Shown piece by piece: positions 16,034 through 25,072 of a stretch of DNA of 64,000 nucleotides (its first letter is position 1; each line of letters opens with the position of its first letter). A program made the translations under genes and the position numbers. The notes under the pieces were generated by a model. The model did not search any database and was not told the origin of the DNA. It saw nothing but the letters and a program-made list of their open reading frames with translations. This DNA is from NCEH01 sp002257205 (GTDB lineage Bacteria; Pseudomonadota; Alphaproteobacteria; Rhizobiales; Xanthobacteraceae): assembly GCF_043195105.1 (NCBI RefSeq), contig NZ_JBAFWO010000001.1. The stretch is one strand, 5' to 3'.

Positions 16034-16921
16034 ATGGGGGCTTCTGTGGCGGCTGACGGCGACATCCGAGTGTCGAGCGTGAATGTAGAGCCGGGACTCT
16101 ACATTCTTCGCTATGCCTCCGGCGCCGCTGTCCGGTCGTCCCCGCTCGTGGAAGTTGCGTGCGATCCCCGGGCGCAGCAGGTCGTTTCGATCATATCTGA
16201 TCCGCGGGTTGCGGCTGGGGTGCTTTCGGGGCCGGGTGCGGCGCTGGTGGTTCGGGCCGTCGCGCCGGCGAGTTTGCGTTTGGCTGTCCGGGCGGCAGAG
16301 CCTGGCGGTTCGCTGGAAGCACGAATTACGCTTGAGGCGGTGTCTCGTATCGCGGCTGCTTCGGCGCCTGTCGCGGATCTGGATGGGCGGGCGCCGCTTG
16401 GTGTCGTTCCGGTGATTCCGGCCGCCGGGGCGATGGCGTCCGCGGCGGTGCAGATTTTGGGTCATCTGGCGCGGCGCGGCGATGTCCGGGTCGGTTCAGG
16501 CGAATGGCTGGGCGGTCCTGCGGCGCCGCTCCCCATCGAGGGCGTTGCGGTTGCGGGCGTGCCGTCGTCGCTTGGTCTTGAATATCAGGTACGCAGTGGC
16601 GGGCGGAAGGTGCAGTGGTCTCCCTGGGTTCCAGCTGGGAGCTTTGCGGGGTCTCGCGGCCGGGCGATGCCGCTTCTTGGAATTCGGTTCCGTCTCGGAT
16701 CTGCCGGGGCGGAGTTGCGGGCGGAAGCCCTGTTTCTTGGTTCACCTATTGTATCGCGTAGCGGGTCTGAGGTGGAGCTGGTCGGATTGTCGGATCTCGA
16801 TCCGATGGTCGGGCTGTCTTTGTCCTTGTTGGACGCCGAAGTGAAATACGCGGGTGACGTTTCATCCGTGACGCGAGATGCGGCAGCCAAGGTTCGTGTG
16901 TTCAGGGCTGGTGCGCTTTAA
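16034..16921 (+). CDS. Unknown protein with a ChW-like motif, first gene of the RTX locus
   Basis: I do not recognise the family of this 295-residue protein. No signal peptide or transmembrane segment is visible, and it is strongly beta in composition (Val, Gly, Ser, Arg). Residues about 186-230 resemble the clostridial hydrophobic W (ChW) repeat: LEYQVRSGG, then WSPWVPAGSFAGSRGRAMPLLGIRFRL, with the paired Trp and Gly-rich centre. ChW repeats occur in surface and cell-wall proteins of Gram-positives. Its place directly before the RTX gene, 55 nt upstream and in one orientation, suggests a partner or second secreted component. The ribosome site is weak (AGGG). An adhesin accessory is the best guess, at low certainty. 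Confidence 0.55.
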   Translation: MGASVAADGDIRVSSVNVEPGLYILRYASGAAVRSSPLVEVACDPRAQQVVSIISDPRVAAGVLSGPGAALVVRAVAPASLRLAVRAAEPGGSLEARITLEAVSRIAAASAPVADLDGRAPLGVVPVIPAAGAMASAAVQILGHLARRGDVRVGSGEWLGGPAAPLPIEGVAVAGVPSSLGLEYQVRSGGRKVQWSPWVPAGSFAGSRGRAMPLLGIRFRLGSAGAELRAEALFLGSPIVSRSGSEVELVGLSDLDPMVGLSLSLLDAEVKYAGDVSSVTRDAAAKVRVFRAGAL

Positions 16922-16976
16922 AATCTAATTTTTGATTTCGTCACGCTGATGGCGAGCGGCGTGGTGGGGGTGTTTC

Positions 16977-19900
16977 ATGGCGATCTATAATCTGACCGAA
17001 GCGCAGTTAGTTGATGGCGCCCAGGCCCAGGGCTGGGAGCCTTTGACCGACAGTGGAATCATTACCTCCGAGCAGCAGGAGCAGATCATTGCCGCGCTGA
17101 CGCAGGCGGGTGTCTATAGCGACACGGACCCTGACGCCACGGCGAAGATCGAGGCTTTTGAGACCGGCGGCGCGGGTAGCATTCCCACTGACCCATCCGT
17201 CAAGGCCGTCATCTACGAGACGTCCGACAATGTGGAAGTGGATATTCCCGACACCAATTCCGCGGCCGGCCTGATTTATGTGACCGGTAGCGGCGATGAT
17301 GTGCTGTTCACCAGCGCCACATCGACGGTGCTCATCGCCGGCTCCGGCAGTGACTTTCTGGATGCATTTTCGACTGGCAATATCCTGTACGGCGATGACG
17401 GCGACGACGGCCTCATCTCCGAGGTCGGCGGCAACACGCTTTATGGCGGCGGGAATGATGACGCCATCGTCACCACGGTCGGCTCGAACCTCGTTTATGG
17501 CGACGCCGGGAACGATACCATCACGGGCGGCGTCGGAGGCGAAGGCGGCAACGACGTCGACACGCTCTATGGCGGGGATGGCGCCGATTCCATCACGTCG
17601 CTCGGCACTTACAGCGCGCTGTATGGCGATGCAGGCAACGATACTCTGGCTGGCTTGAGCGGGCAGGATACGCTCTATGGCGGCGCCGACAATGACTTGC
17701 TGACGGTTTCCTCGGGCAGAAACCTTCTATACGGCGACGCGGGTAACGACACGCTTGTGGGCGGCGGCACTGGTGCAGATACGCTGTATGGCGGCGACGG
17801 CGTCGATCAGTTGAGATCCGCCGGCAGCTTCGACTTGCTTTATGGCGATGCCGGCGCGGATATCCTTCAGGGCTTCAGCGGTAACGACACCCTCTACGGC
17901 GGTGACGATGGAGACAACCTGTTTGTTCTGTCGGGCACGAACGTCCTTTATGGCGATGCAGGCAATGACAGCCTGACCGGCGGCACGGGCGCCGAGCCGG
18001 GCGTTGGCAGCAATCAATATTATGGCGGCGACGGCAATGATCAGATCATTTCCGTCAACTCCTACTCTTCCCTTTATGGTGGAGCCGGTACCGATGCCCT
18101 GACGGGCTTCAGCGGCAAGGATACGCTCTATGGCGGTGACGACGGCGACAGCCTGACCGTCGCGAACGGTAATAATATCCTCTACGGCGATGCTGGCAAC
18201 GACACGATGTCCGCGGGCAGCGGCGGCGGCACGGATACGCTTTATGGCGGTCTGGGCAATGACGCGCTCTATGCCGTCGGGTCGCATGGATTGCTGTATG
18301 GCGACGCCGGAAAGGATGTCCTGGTCGGCTATAGCGGGCAGGATACCCTTTACGGTGGCGACGACGAAGATAATCTGGTTGTCGGAGCCGGCAGCAATAT
18401 TGCGTATGGCGGGGCTGGGGTCGATACGATCCTCGGTGGCATCGGTGGCATCGCCGGATTGGGCGTGAACCAGCTCTACGGCGATGATGGCGCCGACAGC
18501 ATCACCGCATTGAATGTCTATGCTTCCGTGTATGGCGGCACTGGAAACGACACGCTCACCGGCTTCAGCGGTCAGGACACGCTCTATGGCGGGGCCGACG
18601 ATGACCGCATCGCTGTCGCCTCTGGAAACAATTTTCTATATGGCGATGAGGGCAACGATACGCTGAATGGTGGCAGCGGCGGCGGAACCGATGCCCTCTA
18701 CGGCGGCGCTGGTACCGACACTCTCTATGCCACCGGATCGTATGCGGTCATGTACGGCGATGCCGACGCGGATAGCCTGAACGGCTTCAGCGGCCAGGAT
18801 ACGCTCTATGGCGGCACCGAAAACGACACCCTGAATGTATTCTCCGGCAACAACCAACTGTACGGCGGATATGGCGACGATACGCTGGTCGGCGGAATGG
18901 GCGCGGCCCTCGGCGTGGGGAGCAATCTGTTCCACGGTGATGACGGCGACGATACCATTACTTCGGTCAATTCCTACTCGCTGCTATATGGCGACGCCGG
19001 CGCGGATAGACTTCAGGGCTTCAGCGGCCAGGATACGCTCTACGGCGGGGACGACAACGACAGGCTCGATGTCGCGACCGGAAACAATCTTCTGTATGGC
19101 GATGCCGGTGCGGACACGCTGAATGGTGGCAACGGCGGCGGTACCGATGCGCTGTACGGCGGCGCTGGTACCGACAGTCTCTATGCCACCGGATCGAATG
19201 CCGTCATGTACGGCGATGCCGACGCGGACCGTCTGTTTGGCTTCAGCGGCCAGGATACGCTCTATGGCGGCACCGAAAACGACAATTTGACGACCTTCGA
19301 CGGCAACAACCAGCTGTACGGCGGATATGGCGACGACACGTTGATCGGCGGCACCGGCGCAATCCTGGGCGCGGGAAGCAATCTGTTCCACGGCGACGAT
19401 GGCAACGACACCATTATTTCGGTCAATTCCTACTCGCTGCTGTATGGCGATGCCGGGGCCGACACGCTGACCGGCTTCAGCGGCCGGGACACGCTCTACG
19501 GCGGGGCCGACAACGACACCCTGATCGTCGCTAATGGCAGTAACCTGCTCTATGGTGATGACGGCTCCGATCTTATGACCGGCGGTAACGGCATCGGCGC
19601 CAATACGCTCTTTGGCGGCCTCGGCGATGATCAGCTGTTTAGCGGCGGATCCAATGGCGAGCTGCATGGCGATGCGGGCAATGACTTCCTGCGCGGCTAT
19701 AGCGGCGCGGACACGCTATATGGTGGTGACAACAATGACAGCCTCCAGGTCATTAGCGGCGGAAACCTGCTCTATGGCGATGGCGGTAATGATACGCTGA
19801 CCGGCGGCGCGAGTGGTACTATCGACCACTTGTTCGGCGGCGCTGGTGCCGACAATCTTACCTCGCTCGGCACCCATGCGGAAATGTATGGCGATGATGG

Positions 19901-20354
19901 CAACGATAACCTGACCGGCTTCTCGGGCCAAGACACCTTGTTCGGTGGCGTCGGCAGCGATCAGCTGGTTGTGGTGAGCGGTGATAACCTGCTGTACGGC
20001 GACGCAAACAACGATTACCTCACGGCGGGCTCGGGCAATGACACCCTGTTCGGCGGCTCAGGGAACGATCAGCTGAATGTGCTTGTGAACGGCACTTCGG
20101 CGCTCTATGGCGGCGATGGCAACGACGTGTTCTTCCTGTCCTCCCAGACGGGTGACCATACCGTCGATGGCGGCATTGGCGGCGACACCTTGTTTCTCTT
20201 CGGACGTGACTATAATCCCGCTGACGTCAGCACCAATTCATCCACGGGCCATACCACGATCACCTTCACGGATCAGGTCATCTCCGTGGACAATATCCAG
20301 GATGTGTACTTCGTGGGGTCGACCACCCAGCATATTACTCTGCCTGGCAGCTGA
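16977..20354 (+). CDS. RTX (hemolysin-type calcium-binding repeat) surface protein, type I secretion substrate
   Basis: A 1125-residue acidic protein without a signal peptide. About residues 100-1060 consist of glycine-aspartate nonapeptides of the GGxGxDxLx kind (for example YGDAGNDTL, YGGAGTDTL), which bind calcium and form a beta-roll after export. They are arranged in 38-residue units grouped four at a time into a 152-residue super-repeat. The N-terminal 100 residues (MAIYNLTEAQL...) are non-repetitive, and the last 70 residues form a non-repetitive C-terminal tail, where type I secretion signals lie. No acyltransferase or enzyme domain is present, so it is more likely an adhesin or S-layer-like protein than a toxin. 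A terminator follows, then SapC, glycosyltransferase and secretion genes. Confidence 0.88.
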   Translation: MAIYNLTEAQLVDGAQAQGWEPLTDSGIITSEQQEQIIAALTQAGVYSDTDPDATAKIEAFETGGAGSIPTDPSVKAVIYETSDNVEVDIPDTNSAAGLIYVTGSGDDVLFTSATSTVLIAGSGSDFLDAFSTGNILYGDDGDDGLISEVGGNTLYGGGNDDAIVTTVGSNLVYGDAGNDTITGGVGGEGGNDVDTLYGGDGADSITSLGTYSALYGDAGNDTLAGLSGQDTLYGGADNDLLTVSSGRNLLYGDAGNDTLVGGGTGADTLYGGDGVDQLRSAGSFDLLYGDAGADILQGFSGNDTLYGGDDGDNLFVLSGTNVLYGDAGNDSLTGGTGAEPGVGSNQYYGGDGNDQIISVNSYSSLYGGAGTDALTGFSGKDTLYGGDDGDSLTVANGNNILYGDAGNDTMSAGSGGGTDTLYGGLGNDALYAVGSHGLLYGDAGKDVLVGYSGQDTLYGGDDEDNLVVGAGSNIAYGGAGVDTILGGIGGIAGLGVNQLYGDDGADSITALNVYASVYGGTGNDTLTGFSGQDTLYGGADDDRIAVASGNNFLYGDEGNDTLNGGSGGGTDALYGGAGTDTLYATGSYAVMYGDADADSLNGFSGQDTLYGGTENDTLNVFSGNNQLYGGYGDDTLVGGMGAALGVGSNLFHGDDGDDTITSVNSYSLLYGDAGADRLQGFSGQDTLYGGDDNDRLDVATGNNLLYGDAGADTLNGGNGGGTDALYGGAGTDSLYATGSNAVMYGDADADRLFGFSGQDTLYGGTENDNLTTFDGNNQLYGGYGDDTLIGGTGAILGAGSNLFHGDDGNDTIISVNSYSLLYGDAGADTLTGFSGRDTLYGGADNDTLIVANGSNLLYGDDGSDLMTGGNGIGANTLFGGLGDDQLFSGGSNGELHGDAGNDFLRGYSGADTLYGGDNNDSLQVISGGNLLYGDGGNDTLTGGASGTIDHLFGGAGADNLTSLGTHAEMYGDDGNDNLTGFSGQDTLFGGVGSDQLVVVSGDNLLYGDANNDYLTAGSGNDTLFGGSGNDQLNVLVNGTSALYGGDGNDVFFLSSQTGDHTVDGGIGGDTLFLFGRDYNPADVSTNSSTGHTTITFTDQVISVDNIQDVYFVGSTTQHITLPGS
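17400..20110 (+). repeat. 456-bp (152-residue) super-repeats in the RTX gene
   Basis: Equivalent codons recur at 17598, 18051, 18507, 18963, 19419 and 19863, giving intervals of 453, 456, 456, 456 and 444 bp. Copies around 18725 and 19181 are nearly identical at DNA level over more than 200 bp, which shows recent duplication or gene conversion. Each unit contains four 38-residue blocks, two with SGQDTLYGG-type turns. Confidence 0.9.
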
Positions 20355-20392
20355 GGCGCCGAAGCGCTTTCTTGCTCTTGACACTCTCAAGG

Positions 20393-20418
20393 CGCCCCGG
20401 CATTGCCGGGGCGTTTTT
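20393..20418 (+). terminator. Intrinsic terminator between the RTX gene and sapC-like genes
   Basis: A perfect 9-bp stem (CGCCCCGGC and GCCGGGGCG) with an ATT loop is followed by TTTTTGTTT. It lies 39 nt after the RTX stop codon and 20 nt before the next gene in the same direction. It would make the RTX transcript abundant and let only part of the transcription reach the export genes. Confidence 0.85.
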
Positions 20419-20437
20419 GTTTCCTGAAAGACCGCTT

Positions 20438-21172
20438 ATGTTCGAGGGCCTTTATTCGCGCCTGTTACGATTGGAAGGCGATGTGGGGTATCGCCGGATC
20501 TTCTCGCCGTGGGCTTACCAGGTGGTCCGCGAACAACAGGTCATCCCGGTCGTGCACATGGAGGCGCTTGACCTGGCGGCTTGGTATCCGCTCGTGTGGT
20601 TGCGCGACGAAGGCGGAGCTGAGCTGCTTGCGCTCCGCTCGTTTCTGACCCGCGGCGAAGGGCATGCGCCCAATGCGTTGCGCATCACCCGCGCGCTGCC
20701 GCTGCTGCTCCAGGCATATCCGTTCGCCAGTCCACCAGACCTGCCGACCAGCAGCATGTTCGTGGATGATGCGGTCGCCGACGAACCGGATAACAACGGG
20801 GCCACGATCCTGGCGTCGAACGGGACGCCGAGCAAAGCCAGCACGCAGCGCATGTACGCCGCCGCATATTTTCGTTCCGCCTATGACATCACCCGCGAAA
20901 TGAGCGCGCATCTGGATGCCGCGGGCCTGCTCGAGCCCTGGGTGATGGGATTGCCCGAGGAACCGCCGCTCGGCCCGTTCCCTGCGTTTCTCATCCTGCG
21001 GCCGAGCGCCTTTGCCAGCGATGCGTTCCGGCCGTTCGTGCAGACTTTCGGCCTTGCCGGCATGCGCCTTCTGAACGCGCACGCCCTCTCGCTGTATCGT
21101 GCCAGCGTGCTGTACCAGAATGCGCGGCGGGCCCTCGCCCCGCGGCAACTTGCAGGCCTTGCCTCGGCGTGA
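20438..21172 (+). CDS. SapC family protein (copy 1)
   Basis: A 244-residue protein of the SapC family (Pfam SapC). The visible pattern is an N-terminal strand region with HMEALDLAAWYPLVW (residues about 42-56), then a central acidic region FVDDAVADEPDNNGA, and a C-terminal helical region. The family is named after the S-layer secretion protein SapC of Campylobacter fetus and often sits beside RTX or S-layer type I secretion genes; its molecular role is not established. It directly follows the RTX gene's terminator and overlaps the next gene by GTGA. No signal peptide. Likely cytoplasmic helper of RTX modification or export. Confidence 0.8.
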   Translation: MFEGLYSRLLRLEGDVGYRRIFSPWAYQVVREQQVIPVVHMEALDLAAWYPLVWLRDEGGAELLALRSFLTRGEGHAPNALRITRALPLLLQAYPFASPPDLPTSSMFVDDAVADEPDNNGATILASNGTPSKASTQRMYAAAYFRSAYDITREMSAHLDAAGLLEPWVMGLPEEPPLGPFPAFLILRPSAFASDAFRPFVQTFGLAGMRLLNAHALSLYRASVLYQNARRALAPRQLAGLASA

Positions 21173-22017
21173 GAAGAGAAAACGTGGATCAGGATATCTT
21201 CGGCTTTCGGCCCATTCGGCAAAGTGAGACGAGCCTCTGGTCTCGCCCGCGCAGCTTTGCTTTTGCCGAAGCGATGGAGCGCGTCGCGCTTGCCGAATCC
21301 GAATTGCTCCAGGCCAGCCATCATTTGCCGATCCTGGTGGAAACCACGCGCCAGAAAGTCCAGGTCGTGGCCGGCCTCTCTGGGCGCCTGCTGCGGCACC
21401 CGCTCCTGGATGGCGAGGGGCGGTGGTCGCGCCCCTATGTGCCGCTGCGGCTGCGCTGCCTTCCGTTCACCATCGCCCTGACTCCGGGCGAGGGCGACCC
21501 CAAGGTGACGGTCCTGGTCTCCGACATGCTTTTGTCGACCCAGATGCAGTCGGAGGGCATGCCGATCGTCAGCGAAGACGGCACCGCCAGCCAGGCGGTG
21601 GTCGAGCTGATGCGGCTGTTGTTGCGCGCGGAGGCGGGAAACGCGGCCCTGGCCCTTGCGGCCGAGCAATTGATCCTGGCCGATCTGCTGCTGCCCATCG
21701 GCCCCTCGCGCGAGGGGGGCACGCTCTGGACGGTCGCAACCGAGCGCCTGGCGGCGGTTACGGCGGCGCGTGCCGCGCTGCTGGCAAAGCCCAGCATGCT
21801 GGGCTCGCAACTGCTGTTCTGCCTGCTGTTCTCGCGGCGAATGCTGCATGCGAATCTCGGCACGGAGGTCCATCGCATCGAGACGCCGGAGACCGGAACG
21901 CCGCAGGCCGTGCCCGCCGCGGACTCGGCCAATCTCAGCGCCCTGAATTTCGCGATGGATGAGAGTGACCTCGTGCCCCTGGATGCCTTGGCCGCAAACG
22001 GGGCGGAGTCGACCTGA
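21169..22017 (+). CDS. SapC-like protein (copy 2)
   Basis: A 282-residue protein showing the SapC pattern in a more diverged form: SHHLPILVETTRQKVQVVAG (about residues 44-63) and the family-typical block GRWSRPYVPLRLRCLPF (about 84-100), followed by helices and an ADLLLPIGPS segment. It follows copy 1 with a 4-nt overlap (GTGA); an alternative GTG at 21184 has a purine-rich leader and may be the true start. Two tandem SapC-like genes suggest a heteromeric pair. Function unknown, but the operon links it to RTX secretion or modification. Confidence 0.7.
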   Translation: MRRENVDQDIFGFRPIRQSETSLWSRPRSFAFAEAMERVALAESELLQASHHLPILVETTRQKVQVVAGLSGRLLRHPLLDGEGRWSRPYVPLRLRCLPFTIALTPGEGDPKVTVLVSDMLLSTQMQSEGMPIVSEDGTASQAVVELMRLLLRAEAGNAALALAAEQLILADLLLPIGPSREGGTLWTVATERLAAVTAARAALLAKPSMLGSQLLFCLLFSRRMLHANLGTEVHRIETPETGTPQAVPAADSANLSALNFAMDESDLVPLDALAANGAEST

Positions 22018-22019
22018 GC

Positions 22020-23255
22020 ATGCCCACCGCTCTGTTCGTGCACAATAGTTTCCCGGCGCAATATCGGCATCTGGCTGCGGCGCTGGCGGCGCGGCCGGGA
22101 TGGCGCGTGTTTGCCTTCGGTTCGAACACGGCCCAGCCTCTGCCGGGCGTGACGCTGCTGAAGTATAATTTCGAACCGGAGCTGCACGGGGCGGAGGGGG
22201 TCCATCCGTTCGCGCGTCGCTTCAATAGCGAATGCTACCGCGCTGAACAATTGGTCTATCTGTCCAATGCGGTTCGCAGTAACGGCGCCGAGCCGGACAT
22301 CATCTACGCTCATCCCGGATGGGGCGAGACCTTGCCTTTGCGAACCATCTTTCCGCAGGCCAAGATCGTGATGTTTTGCGAATTCTTCTATCACGCGCGT
22401 GGTGCGGATGTGGGATTCGATACGGAATTCCCGCAGTTCGGAATGGACGGCCTGGTGCGCATCGAAATGAACAATGCAACCATGGCGCTGTCTTTGCTCC
22501 AGGCCGATTGCGGCGTCGCGCCCACCGAATGGCAGCGCAGCGTCTATCCCGCGGAGATGCACAGCAAGATCAAAGTCATTCATGATGGCATCGACGTGGA
22601 GGACGCGATTCCCGACCCCACGGCGCAGCTTGTCCTGTCGGGCGGCGCGGGCACGTTGCGGGCGGGCGAGAAGATCATCACCTATGTGGCGCGCAATCTT
22701 GAGCCCTATCGGGGTTTTCACATCTTCATGCGATCCTTGCCCGAGGTGCTCAATGCGCACCGCGATGCGCGCGTGCTGATCGTCGGCGGCACTGATGTAT
22801 CCTACGGCCGGCGCTCGGTGGACGGGCGAAGCTGGCGCGAGGTTTTCGCGACCGAGGTGGCCGGGCAGCTCGATATGTCCCGGGTGTTTTTTCTTGGCCA
22901 CGTGCCGCGCAAGGTCTTCCTGAAGGTGCTTCAGGTCTCCGCGGTGCACGCCTATCTCACCTATCCGTTTGTGTTGTCCTGGTCTTTGCTCGAGGCAATG
23001 TCCGCCGGTTGCCTGGTGGTGGGCTCGGACACGGCTCCGGTCCGGGAGGTGATATGGGACGGTCACACCGGGCTGCTGACGCCCTTCTTCTCGCACCACT
23101 ATTTGGCGCAGAGGATGATCCAGGCGCTCGACACGCCGCGGGCGTTTGATGGCATCCGGCGCGAAGCGCGCGCGAGCGTGGTTCGCCGCTTTGCCGTTGC
23201 CGATTGCGTTCAGCGTCAATTGGCTCTCGCCGATGATCTTCTGGCCTTACGTTAG
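22020..23255 (+). CDS. Glycosyltransferase family 4 (GT-B fold)
   Basis: A 411-residue protein with two Rossmann-like halves. The N-terminal half opens ALFVHNSFPAQYRHLAAAL; the C-terminal half carries the nucleotide-sugar binding pattern KIITYVARNLEPYRGFHIFMRSL (about 218-240) and the E-x7-E-like signature VLSWSLLEAMSAGCLVVGSDTAPVREVI near residue 320. This is typical of retaining GT4 enzymes. It starts two bases after the SapC-like copy 2 stop. Within this operon the likely acceptor is the RTX protein or a surface glycan attached to it; donor sugar unknown. No membrane segment, so cytoplasmic. Confidence 0.85.
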   Translation: MPTALFVHNSFPAQYRHLAAALAARPGWRVFAFGSNTAQPLPGVTLLKYNFEPELHGAEGVHPFARRFNSECYRAEQLVYLSNAVRSNGAEPDIIYAHPGWGETLPLRTIFPQAKIVMFCEFFYHARGADVGFDTEFPQFGMDGLVRIEMNNATMALSLLQADCGVAPTEWQRSVYPAEMHSKIKVIHDGIDVEDAIPDPTAQLVLSGGAGTLRAGEKIITYVARNLEPYRGFHIFMRSLPEVLNAHRDARVLIVGGTDVSYGRRSVDGRSWREVFATEVAGQLDMSRVFFLGHVPRKVFLKVLQVSAVHAYLTYPFVLSWSLLEAMSAGCLVVGSDTAPVREVIWDGHTGLLTPFFSHHYLAQRMIQALDTPRAFDGIRREARASVVRRFAVADCVQRQLALADDLLALR

Positions 23256-23344
23256 GGTAAATGATCTGCAATGGGCAGTTGGCAGCCCTCTGACCGCAGC
23301 GCAGCAATGTGCTATGTTGCGTGTGTCGAAATCTGGGATTGCGT

Positions 23345-25072
23345 ATGACCCGAGCGAATTCCCCAACATTTATTGCGATCCGAGATCTCATTCCGGCGTA
23401 TGTCGGGTTGTTTCTGTTGAGTGCGTTTCTTCCGATCTTTTTTCTCGTCGGGCCCTTGTTTGGTTATCTGGTAAGTTCGCGTGTTCTGCCCAGCCGCAGC
23501 CTGAGTTCCCTGGCTGTTCTTGTGATTATTGCGCTGTTCTTGATGGTGATGGGCGCCATCATTGATCATATCCGGGAAAAGGCGCTGGGCCGCATTGGAA
23601 TTGCGCTGGATGCGCGCCTCAGCAAGGCGTTCTTCGCCACGCTGCATCGTGAGGACGCCGCCAACAGATTGACGGCCACCACCCTTGCCGACCTGGATTT
23701 CGTTCGGGAGTTTCTGACCGGTCGGGTGGTGACGGGGCTCTTCGATGCCCTTTGGTCGCCCGTCCTCATTGCCTGCTTGTTCATGATTCACTGGCTCTAC
23801 GGGGCAGTTTCGCTGGCGGCGATTTTGATCCTGAGTGGCCTGTCGCTGTTCAATCAGTGGGTGGTGCGCGAGGATAGCTCGCGCTATCTCAAGGTCGCCG
23901 GCGCGACCAGCGAGTTCGGCGCCGCCCTGTCGCGTAATTCGGAAACCGCGCGTGCGCTGGGCATGATGCCGCCCTTGCGCGACCGCTGGCATTTGATGCA
24001 TTCCGCGATGCTGGGATGGCGCGAGGAGGCGGGGCGGCGCGCGGGCATTGTGCGATCGGCATCGCGTTTCGTGCAAGCCAGCCTGTACGTTGCGGTTTTC
24101 GCCGTGGGTGCCTTGCTGGTGATGGCCGAACAGGTGGATCAAACCGCTATGTTCATCGCGATGATGCTGATCATGCGGGGCGTTTATCCCATCGAAGCTC
24201 TGATCTCCAACTGGGAAGCCATCAGCCGATTTGCCCCGGCGCGTCATCGGTTGGACGCTGCCTTTCTGGGGGCGGAGCGCGCGCAGCGCATCTCCTTGCC
24301 GCGCCCGGACGGCCCGTTCATCGTGTCGCGCATCTGGGGCGCGGCGCCGGGCAGCGACAAGGTTATCATCAGCGACGTCTCCTTCACGGTCTATCCAGGC
24401 CGTGTGCTGGCGATCGTCGGCCCCTCGGGGGCGGGCAAATCCTGCCTCGCGCGCCTGCTGGTGAATATCTGGACTCCGCGCCGTGGCACCATTTCACTCG
24501 GCGATCACGATTTCACCCATTGGAACCCGGACGAACTCGGGCGCCTGGTCGGATATGTGCCCCAGGACGTGGAGTTCATGCCCGGAACGGTGGCGCAGAA
24601 CATCGCGCGGTTCGATCCGGTTCAATGCGAGGATACGCAGATGCTGGTGGAGGCGGTTGAGATCGCCGGCGTCCAGGACGTGATCCGCAGCCTGCCGGAT
24701 GGTTTCAATACCCCGATCGGGCCTGGCGGCTATGTGCTGTCGGGCGGCCAGCGCCAGCGCATCGCCATGGCCCGCGCTGTGTTCGGCGATCCCTATCTCA
24801 TCGTCATGGACGAGCCGAATGCCAATCTCGATTCGGTCGGCGAGCAAGCGCTCGGAAGCGCGATCCAGCGCCTGCGTTCTGGCGAAAAGGTGGTGATATT
24901 GGTGACGCACCGCATGAGCTTGCTCGCCTTTTGCGACGACCTCCTGGTGCTCAACGGGGGCGCGGTCCAAGCCCATGGGGACCGGGACAATATCGTCAAC
25001 CGCCTGCCACGCCTGAAGGCTACGCCCGCCTTGACGGTGATCGGCGGCGATCGCGATGATCGGGAAGCCTGA
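23345..25072 (+). CDS. Type I secretion system permease/ATPase (PrtD/RsaD-like)
   Basis: A 575-residue ABC exporter with fused membrane and nucleotide-binding domains. The N-terminal 310 residues contain about six hydrophobic segments (for example 18-46, 56-76, 139-172, 244-280). The ATPase has Walker A GPSGAGKS at 359-366, signature LSGGQ at 465-469 and Walker B YLIVMDE at 484-490. It lacks the C39-like N-terminal domain, placing it with PrtD and Caulobacter RsaD rather than HlyB. The start at 23345 was preferred over an upstream in-frame codon that adds a Cys-rich stretch. It overlaps the fusion-protein gene by one base (TGATG). It powers export of the RTX protein encoded upstream. Confidence 0.93.
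   Translation: MTRANSPTFIAIRDLIPAYVGLFLLSAFLPIFFLVGPLFGYLVSSRVLPSRSLSSLAVLVIIALFLMVMGAIIDHIREKALGRIGIALDARLSKAFFATLHREDAANRLTATTLADLDFVREFLTGRVVTGLFDALWSPVLIACLFMIHWLYGAVSLAAILILSGLSLFNQWVVREDSSRYLKVAGATSEFGAALSRNSETARALGMMPPLRDRWHLMHSAMLGWREEAGRRAGIVRSASRFVQASLYVAVFAVGALLVMAEQVDQTAMFIAMMLIMRGVYPIEALISNWEAISRFAPARHRLDAAFLGAERAQRISLPRPDGPFIVSRIWGAAPGSDKVIISDVSFTVYPGRVLAIVGPSGAGKSCLARLLVNIWTPRRGTISLGDHDFTHWNPDELGRLVGYVPQDVEFMPGTVAQNIARFDPVQCEDTQMLVEAVEIAGVQDVIRSLPDGFNTPIGPGGYVLSGGQRQRIAMARAVFGDPYLIVMDEPNANLDSVGEQALGSAIQRLRSGEKVVILVTHRMSLLAFCDDLLVLNGGAVQAHGDRDNIVNRLPRLKATPALTVIGGDRDDREA

Noticed and set aside
21435..23219. Long minus-strand frame opposite sapC-like copy 2 and the GT4 gene
   Set aside because: Composition typical of GC-rich antisense frames and no recognised domain.
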